Of a stretch of DNA of 8,276 nt, positions 1 through 5,063 are shown piece by piece. Location of the stretch: assembly GCA_013331125.1 (NCBI GenBank), contig DUGW01000201.1, positions 4,706 through 12,981 of the forward strand. Reading direction: 5' to 3'. This DNA comes from Candidatus Woesearchaeota archaeon (GTDB lineage Archaea > Nanoarchaeota > Nanoarchaeia > Woesearchaeales > UBA11576). The position numbers were made by a program, and so were the translations under genes. A model generated the notes under the pieces. The model had not been told where the DNA came from. It saw only the letters and a program-made list of their open reading frames with translations, and searched no databases. The stretch's first letter is position 1; each line of letters opens with the position of its first letter.

Positions 1-3000
1 GCAGGGACACATAATTACATCTGGCACGCGACAGACATTACAGGAAACACCAGGTCGATACCAGCGACATTCACAGTCAACCAGGCATCAAGCTCATGCC
101 TGCTGACATTCGATAATTCAAGCCCTGCGGTATACGGCGCCCCGATCACAGTGAACTGCACATGCACAAGCCCTGAAGCGCAGGCAAGACTGTGGAAGAA
201 CGGTGTGGACGTGACGACGACGCAGAACCACCAGCCTTTCGTATTGGCGGCAGGAACCTGGAATTTCGTATGCAACACATCAACCACCCAGAACTACACA
301 GGAGCCATGGACTCAGCAGAATTCCTGATAAGCAAGAGACAGCCCAACCTGACATTGAGCGCATTGCCATCATGGAATGTAGATCACGGGACCGCTACCA
401 CAGTCAGCTGCACAGCAGACACTGCACAGATCACACCCGCACTCTATCTCGGTGGCAATTCACAGGTCAACCCTCATATCTTCACACTGCCTGCAGGAAG
501 CAATGTATACTACTGCAATTCAAGCGCGACCCAGAACTTCACAAGCGCTTCGTCAACCCGCACACTCACCGTGAACCAGGTCCCATCAGCAGTCAGCCTG
601 ACGCTGAACGGCAATTCAGGAGATATAACGGTAGAGAGGACATCGACAGTGAGCCTCGCAGGAACAAGAGTCATAGGAGAAGGACCTGTGCAGCTGTACC
701 GCGACGGAGTGCTGCTCGGCAGCGGGGTGACTGTATCGCACAGCGCAGCATACAACACAGAGGCAAGACACAACATAACAGTCGTGTATCCAGCGACCAC
801 AAACTACACAAGGAGCAGCAGGACATACTGGCTGACAGTCAATGATACGATACCGCCAGGATCAATCACAGAGCTGATGCTGCTCAACAAAGGACTCAAC
901 TACCTGTACTGGGTCTGGAACAACCCGAGCGATGCCGATTTCCACCATATCGCAGTATACCTGAACGGCACATTCAAGGCCAATGTCACCTCTGAATATT
1001 ATTATGCCACTGGACTGCAGCACAGCACAGTCTATCAGATACGATTAAGGCCAGTGGACTCATCCCATACATATGGCAGCTGGGCAAACAACACACAGAG
1101 GACACAATACGCATGCATAGAGAACTGGGTGGTGAGCTACGGACCATGCATGTCAAACGATACAAGAGTCAAGTACTATACTGACCTGACATCATGCGGG
1201 ACAACATATGAAAGACCGGCAGATTACGGCACAATAACAAGCTGCGACTACATCATAAGCACAGAATACGCAGGAAGCACGACGAACTTCACGAGGAATG
1301 ACCTTGGTCTTCTGCAGAACGTAATACTTGAGGCCCCTGGTCTCGGAAAAGTCCAGTTCCTGAAGAACATAAGCATAAACAGGACACTAGACCTGAACTC
1401 ATACTCAGGAATAGGGCAAGGCACAGTCAACATAGATTCAGTGAACCTTCCTGAATTCAACAAGTCAGCAAGGATCACACTACACAACCTGACATTCACG
1501 AATCCAAGGATACTGGCAGACTCACAGGTATGCACATCATGCAGCATACTGAATTATACAAACGGGACCATCATATTCACAGTACCTCACTTCACACAGT
1601 ACACAGTCGCAGAGACCCCTGCACCTTCAGTCTATGTCGCCGGAGGAGGAGGTGGAGGCGGTGGAGGAGGAGGCGGAGGTTCCTCGATGCCAGCAGTATG
1701 TGAACCTAACTGGCTATGCTACTCATGGGGACCATGCGTGAACAACAGGCAGAGCAGGGCATGCTTCGACGCAAACGACTGCGGAGACGAGACAGACAGG
1801 CCTGATGAAGAGAGGATCTGCGTCGCAGGATGTGCAGAGAGATGGGCATGCACAGACTGGGGCAAGTGCACAGATGCAGGAGTACAGACAAGGGCATGCA
1901 ATGACAATGCAAACTGCGGGACAGAAGACAGGAAACCAGAGACAGTGCAGCCATGCATCTATGATTTCTGTTCAGACGGAAAACAGAACAACAACGAGAC
2001 AGGAGTGGACTGCGGAGGAAGCTGCAGGGAATGCACAGAAGATGAACTAGAAGCAGTCGCCGCGGCTAAACGCGGGGATGAGATAACAGGACAGGCAATA
2101 GAGGTAGGGCAGTACGAGATCCCGAATCCAGTCTACATAATGCCTATGATACTCCTGCTGATGCTGCTGATAGCCATAATCGCATTCAGGAATGCCCAGG
2201 TATCAGATACGATGAAGAAACTGATATCAGCGGCACACATACTGTTGATAATAGGCATATTGATACTGCTGATAGTCACCTTTGACATACCGACAGTCAC
2301 AGGAGAGGCGGTATCAGAGGCCATAGGAGTCAGCGAATCAGGAGGCTGGTTCGTATCGATACTTGTACTCATGCTCCTGGGCGGAGGATTCACATACGTC
2401 ACTGTAAGGACCACCCATCCTGACAACCACCTGATCGAATTCATGCGTTCGAGGTCCAAGTACTGGTTAGGATACGCAGTGCAGAGCATAAGATGGAAGA
2501 AAAAATATGATGTTCAGATGCCTGAATACAAAGTGAAGCCTGAAGAGGTCGCGGAGTTCCAACAGGAGACCATGTTCATGAACCTGGCGCAGGAGATAGG
2601 AAAATTAGGGATTGACGTCAAGGTCCCAGACAAGAAACCACCAAAGCAGGAGCTCAAGGAAGTCATCCCAAGGAAGGATCTGGAGACAACAATAAAGCCT
2701 GATACTACGGCAGCCAAACCTAAACCTGTGGTCATCGCCAGGCCTGCACCGATACTCAGGCCAGCTCCACAGACAAAGACAGCGACTCAGGTAAGGACTG
2801 CTGTCCCGGCAGGAAACAGGATCGCAACCAAGCTGCCGACTGCAACCAGTCCTTCGTCCAGGCCAAGACAGCCGATGCCATCTGGAGCATCCAGGACTGT
2901 CTTGCCGGCAAAACCTCTCAGCCAGATGCATTCCAAGTTCGGCACTGAAGATCCTTTGAAGATAGCGCAGGCAATACTCAAGAAGAGCAGTATTGCCGAC

Positions 3001-3039
3001 GCGGGCAAGAATAACTTCAAGAACAAGAAAAGAAAATAA
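1..3039 (+). CDS. Giant multidomain surface glycoprotein, 5' end outside the window
   Basis: The reading frame is open from base 1, giving 1012 residues (numbered here from base 1). The GTG at 151 is an internal Val codon, not the start, because Ig-like sequence continues upstream of it. Order: end of a beta domain (1-30); three related Ig-like repeats (about 33-116, 117-196, 197-282), the first two with Cys pairs; an FN3-like domain (283-369); a degenerate thrombospondin-like Cys module (372-415); a beta-rich domain with NKSARITL and NLTFTNPRIL (about 420-541); 13 glycines (548-560); two thrombospondin-like modules with CxxxW, WGxC and CG (567-607, 611-652); a CxDG...CGGSC module (657-678). 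Three membrane segments follow (about 711-729, 741-761, 783-802), then a 210-residue Lys/Pro/Ala-rich tail that should be cytoplasmic. There are 22 N-glycosylation sequons, all before the first membrane segment. Similar architectures are common in DPANN archaea. It is probably an adhesin or envelope protein, but the ligand is unknown. Confidence 0.85.
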   Translation, partial: AGTHNYIWHATDITGNTRSIPATFTVNQASSSCLLTFDNSSPAVYGAPITVNCTCTSPEAQARLWKNGVDVTTTQNHQPFVLAAGTWNFVCNTSTTQNYTGAMDSAEFLISKRQPNLTLSALPSWNVDHGTATTVSCTADTAQITPALYLGGNSQVNPHIFTLPAGSNVYYCNSSATQNFTSASSTRTLTVNQVPSAVSLTLNGNSGDITVERTSTVSLAGTRVIGEGPVQLYRDGVLLGSGVTVSHSAAYNTEARHNITVVYPATTNYTRSSRTYWLTVNDTIPPGSITELMLLNKGLNYLYWVWNNPSDADFHHIAVYLNGTFKANVTSEYYYATGLQHSTVYQIRLRPVDSSHTYGSWANNTQRTQYACIENWVVSYGPCMSNDTRVKYYTDLTSCGTTYERPADYGTITSCDYIISTEYAGSTTNFTRNDLGLLQNVILEAPGLGKVQFLKNISINRTLDLNSYSGIGQGTVNIDSVNLPEFNKSARITLHNLTFTNPRILADSQVCTSCSILNYTNGTIIFTVPHFTQYTVAETPAPSVYVAGGGGGGGGGGGGGSSMPAVCEPNWLCYSWGPCVNNRQSRACFDANDCGDETDRPDEERICVAGCAERWACTDWGKCTDAGVQTRACNDNANCGTEDRKPETVQPCIYDFCSDGKQNNNETGVDCGGSCRECTEDELEAVAAAKRGDEITGQAIEVGQYEIPNPVYIMPMILLLMLLIAIIAFRNAQVSDTMKKLISAAHILLIIGILILLIVTFDIPTVTGEAVSEAIGVSESGGWFVSILVLMLLGGGFTYVTVRTTHPDNHLIEFMRSRSKYWLGYAVQSIRWKKKYDVQMPEYKVKPEEVAEFQQETMFMNLAQEIGKLGIDVKVPDKKPPKQELKEVIPRKDLETTIKPDTTAAKPKPVVIARPAPILRPAPQTKTATQVRTAVPAGNRIATKLPTATSPSSRPRQPMPSGASRTVLPAKPLSQMHSKFGTEDPLKIAQAILKKSSIADAGKNNFKNKKRK

Positions 3040-3065
3040 ACTATCTATTCGACGGATAATGTTTT

Positions 3066-3074
3066 GGAGGAGAT
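3066..3074 (+). promoter_or_regulatory. Shine-Dalgarno site that sets the start at 3079
   Basis: GGAGGAGAT closely matches the archaeal anti-SD complement GGAGGTGAT and ends 4 nt before the ATG at 3079. A TTG in the same frame at 3064 overlaps this site, so it cannot be the start that the site serves. Confidence 0.75.
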
Positions 3075-3078
3075 AAAA

Positions 3079-3687
3079 ATGGAGAAAGCAAAAACAACAA
3101 TGATCGAGATCGTGGGCGCGATAACCCTGGTCTTGGTATTGAGCCTGGTCATGCTAGGAGGCCCCAGCATAACAGGATTCCAGGCAGTGGACTTCGTGAT
3201 AGAGGACATAGACCTGGACATAGCAAAGAGCCAGGTATACACATTCTCTGCAGCCGGTAGCGATGAGCTCCTGCTCACGTCGATAAGGCTCTCCGGAGAG
3301 GTCCTAGGAGACGGAAAAGCAGAGGTCTACCTCGACAATGGAAGAGGACAGAGACTGCTCATATTCAGCAATGTGAACCCCCTCGGTTCTGGTATGGATG
3401 CGATAACCGGGATGGCGACAGGACCTGGCAGTGACGGCGAGCAGAAGGCAGAGCCCAAAGTCGGCAACCATCTGCTGATACAGCCAGTAGACCTGGTGCC
3501 TGATCTGGTGATCTTACCTGTCGGCGAGGGCGAAGAACTGAGTAAAGGAGTGTTCGGAAACGAATGCAGAGACACATGCTACATAAGGATGAGCATGTCA
3601 AGCGCGACAAAATACAAGCTGCTGTTCATGGTGCAGGAAGGCACACTGCTGAAAGTCGACAAGCTGCTCTACACACTGGACATCTGA
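3079..3687 (+). CDS. Small membrane-anchored secreted protein with CxxxC module
   Basis: This 202-residue protein starts at the ATG at 3079, behind a strong Shine-Dalgarno site; the in-frame TTG at 3064 would only add MEEIK. Residues 11-27 form one hydrophobic segment (signal anchor or signal peptide), followed by GGPSITGFQAV. The rest is predicted beta-rich and outside the cell, with an AEVYLDNGRGQRLL strand, an acidic and Gly-rich middle, and a C-terminal module around C163 and C167 (ECRDTC) ending in a strand pattern LLKVDKLLYTL. I recall this Cys module from short secreted proteins of DPANN archaea, but no biochemical function is known to me. It lies 39 nt after the surface glycoprotein with no clear TATA box between them, so co-transcription and a shared envelope role are likely. 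C163 and C167 could form a disulfide. Confidence 0.75.
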   Translation: MEKAKTTMIEIVGAITLVLVLSLVMLGGPSITGFQAVDFVIEDIDLDIAKSQVYTFSAAGSDELLLTSIRLSGEVLGDGKAEVYLDNGRGQRLLIFSNVNPLGSGMDAITGMATGPGSDGEQKAEPKVGNHLLIQPVDLVPDLVILPVGEGEELSKGVFGNECRDTCYIRMSMSSATKYKLLFMVQEGTLLKVDKLLYTLDI

Positions 3688-3689
3688 GC

Positions 3690-3720
3690 CGATGAAGTCA
3701 CTATCTGTGATCGTTCATCG
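3690..3720. terminator. Possible hairpin between convergent genes
   Basis: CGATGAA (3690-3696) pairs with TTCATCG (3714-3720), and inside it TCAC (3698-3701) pairs with GTGA (3707-3710) around a 5-nt loop. It sits between the stop of the small secreted protein and the stop of cutA and overlaps the cutA stop. There is no T-tract next to it, so a terminator role is uncertain for an archaeon. Confidence 0.3.
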
Positions 3721-4035
3721 ACCAGGGCGTGAAGCCTGACCTTCAAGCCAGTCTTCATACCCCTTGTTCGCGTCGGCAGAAAGCCTGATGATGCAGGGGC
3801 AACCATAGGAATGCAGTGAAGTTATCTCCTCCTTCACCGCTTCCCAATCCTCTTCTCTTGCCTTAAGGATAGAGACCACTTCCTTATCTTCCTGTATCCT
3901 GCCTTCCCACCAATACATAGAACCTATCGGGAAGAAGTTGGCACAAGCTATCAGCCGTTTCTTGAGAAGATGGGCTGCAATCTTCCTGGCTTCTGCCTCA
4001 TCCTTGTTTGTGGTGTAGACAATTATGAATGACAT
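3715..4035 (-). CDS. cutA: CutA1 family divalent cation tolerance protein
   Basis: The 106 residues match the whole CutA1 family, which forms small, very stable ferredoxin-like trimers in the cytoplasm. Landmarks are the N-terminal strand IIVYTT (4-9), the helix and RLIACAN (27-33, with the conserved Cys at 31), MYWWEGRIQEDKE (40-52), the I-L-K strand (56-58), and H75 in the segment that is usually HPYExP. Here that segment reads HSYGCPC (75-81), so the usual Glu is Gly78 and two cysteines are added. The family is linked to copper and other metal tolerance in bacteria, but its molecular role is not settled. The ATG at 4035 lies about 25 nt after an AT-rich TATA-like element and has no ribosome site, which suggests a leaderless or near-leaderless transcript. 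The gene lies 47 nt after the lipoprotein gene on the same strand. Confidence 0.9.
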   Translation of the reverse strand: MSFIIVYTTNKDEAEARKIAAHLLKKRLIACANFFPIGSMYWWEGRIQEDKEVVSILKAREEDWEAVKEEITSLHSYGCPCIIRLSADANKGYEDWLEGQASRPGR

Positions 4036-4058
4036 ATGAGATAGAATGCGGTGTCTAC

Positions 4059-4072
4059 TTTAAATAATTTAT
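4059..4072 (-). promoter_or_regulatory. TATA-like promoter of cutA
   Basis: On the minus strand this reads ATAAATTATTTAAA, ending 24 nt before the cutA ATG. That spacing fits an archaeal TATA box driving a leaderless or very short-leader transcript. Confidence 0.5.
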
Positions 4073-4082
4073 CAAAGGATCC

Positions 4083-4583
4083 TCAGATAGGCTCGCCATA
4101 ATCGCACAGGCCGTCCTTGTCGCGGTCGATGTATGAGCCGCACTTGCCAGGATAAGGATCATTGACCTCCCCGTTCGGGCAGGCAGATATCAATGTCTCG
4201 ATCTTCTTCTCTTCTTCTACAGTCAGAGGGACACCTTTTATCCTCTCAGCGATCTCCTTCACACCCCTGGGCTCGAACGGGACCTCATCCCTCAGGTCAT
4301 CGAGAAGAGAGTCAGTTGTGTGGAAGCCTTTGAGGCCATATTCTTCGGTCACTGCATCAAGCAGCTCTTCAGCGTCGATGCCCCAGAGATCAGCGATGGC
4401 CTTTATCGACATCAGCTTCATCTGCTCACATCTTATGTCCACAGAGAAATCACCATGGTCTTCACCATGCTCAACTTCAAGCCCTCGGTCCTCTGCAGGA
4501 CTGACGCCCGGCTGGGTGACAGCACAGCCTGACAGCAGAATGCTCAACATCAACAATATTATCATCTGTCTCATGATTTTCAT
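4083..4583 (-). CDS. Lipoprotein with redox-associated accessory domain and Ca-binding-like loop
   Basis: This 166-residue protein begins with a short basic start, a hydrophobic core and a lipobox LLSGC, with the lipidated Cys at residue 20, so it should be anchored on the outer face of the membrane. After a His/acid patch (EHGEDHGD, 38-45) comes a helical domain (about 52-117) with the pattern MSIKAIADLWGID...ELL and T-x(2-3)-L-x-DL. I recall this type of domain beside or fused to NapH-like 4Fe-4S membrane proteins. The C-terminus has C135-PNG, NDPYPG-K-C148-G and a calcium-loop-like DRDKDGLCD (153-161), similar to thrombospondin type 3 loops. Together these suggest a partner of a membrane redox complex, such as the polyferredoxin protein at 7110-7820. 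No exact function can be named. The start could also be the second ATG at 4574 (residue 4), which would keep the whole signal sequence. Confidence 0.75.
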   Translation of the reverse strand: MKIMRQMIILLMLSILLSGCAVTQPGVSPAEDRGLEVEHGEDHGDFSVDIRCEQMKLMSIKAIADLWGIDAEELLDAVTEEYGLKGFHTTDSLLDDLRDEVPFEPRGVKEIAERIKGVPLTVEEEKKIETLISACPNGEVNDPYPGKCGSYIDRDKDGLCDYGEPI

Positions 4584-4597
4584 GACCAGATTTTACA

Positions 4598-4606
4598 TTA
4601 ATAAAT
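4598..4606 (-). promoter_or_regulatory. TATA-like element before the lipoprotein gene
   Basis: On the minus strand this reads ATTTATTAA. It is only about 19 nt from the ATG at 4583 but about 28 nt from the next in-frame ATG at 4574. A leaderless transcript would therefore favour the second ATG. Confidence 0.35.
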
Positions 4607-4619
4607 CATACTGTGTAGT

Positions 4620-4640
4620 GAAGAAAAAACGAGAGAAAAG
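4620..4640 (-). terminator. T-rich archaeal-type terminator
   Basis: Just after the stop of the small 2-TM gene the minus strand carries CTTTTCTCTCGTTTTTTCTT, including a run of six T. Archaeal RNA polymerase stops at such T-tracts without needing a hairpin. It would separate the small membrane gene from the lipoprotein gene. Confidence 0.45.
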
Positions 4641-4646
4641 TCACAC

Positions 4647-4868
4647 TCACAGATAGGCAAGAAATGCCAGTGCTGCATGGATGAGGCCAAGGACGATGGT
4701 CACTATGGCCATCCTCGAATGCCACTCAAAGGGGATCTTCTTGATGCCCTTCTTGTTCATGACTGATATCGAGGCTGTGAACAGCAGGGAAAGAAGTGTC
4801 AGTACACCAAGCCAAAGCACCAAAGGCTTGCCAAGGATCTGTAGATATGCTATGTTGTTCAGGACGAT
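4647..4868 (-). CDS. Small 2-TM membrane protein, possible single-heme ferric-reductase-like module; start unsettled
   Basis: The frame reads as a convincing membrane protein down to TGA at 4647-4649. Numbered from the AUC at 4868 it has 73 residues: NNIAYLQILGKP, a hydrophobic segment (about 16-36), a basic turn NKKGIKK, then FEWHSRMAIV and a second hydrophobic segment to the end. His50 and His64 are 13 residues apart. This is the spacing of axial heme ligands on one helix in ferric-reductase-like domains, and HSRMAIV resembles their HRxxG motif, so heme b binding is plausible. A TATA box (4908-4915) and a GAGGTGA ribosome site (4873-4879) are well placed, but no ATG, GTG or TTG follows in frame. 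Options are a non-standard start (AUC 4868 or CUG 4862), the TTG at 4823 (58 residues), or a sequence error. Its neighbours suggest an electron-transfer role. Confidence 0.6.
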   Translation of the reverse strand: MVLNNIAYLQILGKPLVLWLGVLTLLSLLFTASISVMNKKGIKKIPFEWHSRMAIVTIVLGLIHAALAFLAYL

Positions 4869-4872
4869 GATG

Positions 4873-4879
4873 TCACCTC
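4873..4879 (-). promoter_or_regulatory. Shine-Dalgarno site of the small 2-TM gene
   Basis: GAGGTGA on the minus strand is an exact match to part of the anti-SD complement. It ends 4 nt before the in-frame AUC at 4868. It supports translation of this frame even though a standard start codon is missing. Confidence 0.5.
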
Positions 4880-4907
4880 TGTATCTTTGTGCCAGGAGAT
4901 GTTGATA

Positions 4908-4915
4908 CTTATATA
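4908..4915 (-). promoter_or_regulatory. TATA box of the small 2-TM gene
   Basis: TATATAAG on the minus strand is preceded by purine-rich GGGAAAGA, which resembles a BRE. Transcription would start near 4886, just upstream of the GAGGTGA ribosome site, giving a short leader. Confidence 0.55.
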
Positions 4916-4932
4916 TCTTTCCCAGAAACCGC

Positions 4933-5004
4933 CCATGATATCCATAGCGTCTATGATATCCATGATGCCTATGAGGCCTATGATTTCCACGATATCCAAG
5001 ATTC
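4933..5004. repeat. Eight-copy degenerate 9-bp tandem repeat
   Basis: Eight consecutive 9-mers follow a C(C/T)ATGATAT consensus: CCATGATAT, CCATAGCGT, CTATGATAT, CCATGATGC, CTATGAGGC, CTATGATTT, CCACGATAT, CCAAGATTC. They fill most of the gap between two divergent promoters. The 9-nt period keeps reading frames open, which creates spurious His/Tyr-rich frames on the minus strand. Confidence 0.8.
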
Positions 5005-5007
5005 TGA

Positions 5008-5030
5008 CTTTGGCAGCCTATGCTTTGGCA
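5008..5030. repeat. Direct repeat pair CTTTGGCA upstream of the MATE gene
   Basis: CTTTGGCA occurs at 5008-5015 and 5023-5030, a 15-nt period, ending 4 nt before the TATA box of the transporter gene. The position fits a regulator binding site, but chance or decay of the adjacent repeat tract is also possible. Confidence 0.4.
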
Positions 5031-5034
5031 ACCC

Positions 5035-5042
5035 TTAAATAT
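5035..5042 (+). promoter_or_regulatory. TATA box for a leaderless MATE transcript
   Basis: TTAAATAT is centred about 25 nt upstream of the ATG at 5064, and no ribosome site precedes that ATG. This is the classic archaeal leaderless layout. Confidence 0.6.
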
Positions 5043-5063
5043 GGGTATAAATCTTTTTGATAC

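Noticed and set aside
192..845. Plus-strand reading frame of 217 codons
   Set aside because: It is in a different frame inside the surface glycoprotein, and its Arg/His/Gln-rich product is typical of a shadow frame.
4162..4656. Long plus-strand reading frame (164 codons)
   Set aside because: It lies opposite the lipoprotein gene, whose lipobox and domain pattern are convincing. The plus-strand product is Ser-rich and without recognisable features.
4681..4905. Plus-strand reading frame of 74 codons
   Set aside because: It is antisense to the 2-TM membrane gene, which has a promoter, a ribosome site and a sensible membrane-protein sequence.
4933..5004. CRISPR array
   Set aside because: The units are 9 bp and directly adjacent with no spacers, so this is a tandem repeat and not a CRISPR.
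4863..5063. N-terminal extension of the 2-TM protein through the repeat (His/Tyr-rich open frame)
   Set aside because: The frame stays open only because the repeat period is a multiple of three. It has no in-frame start there, and the TATA box lies downstream of it.
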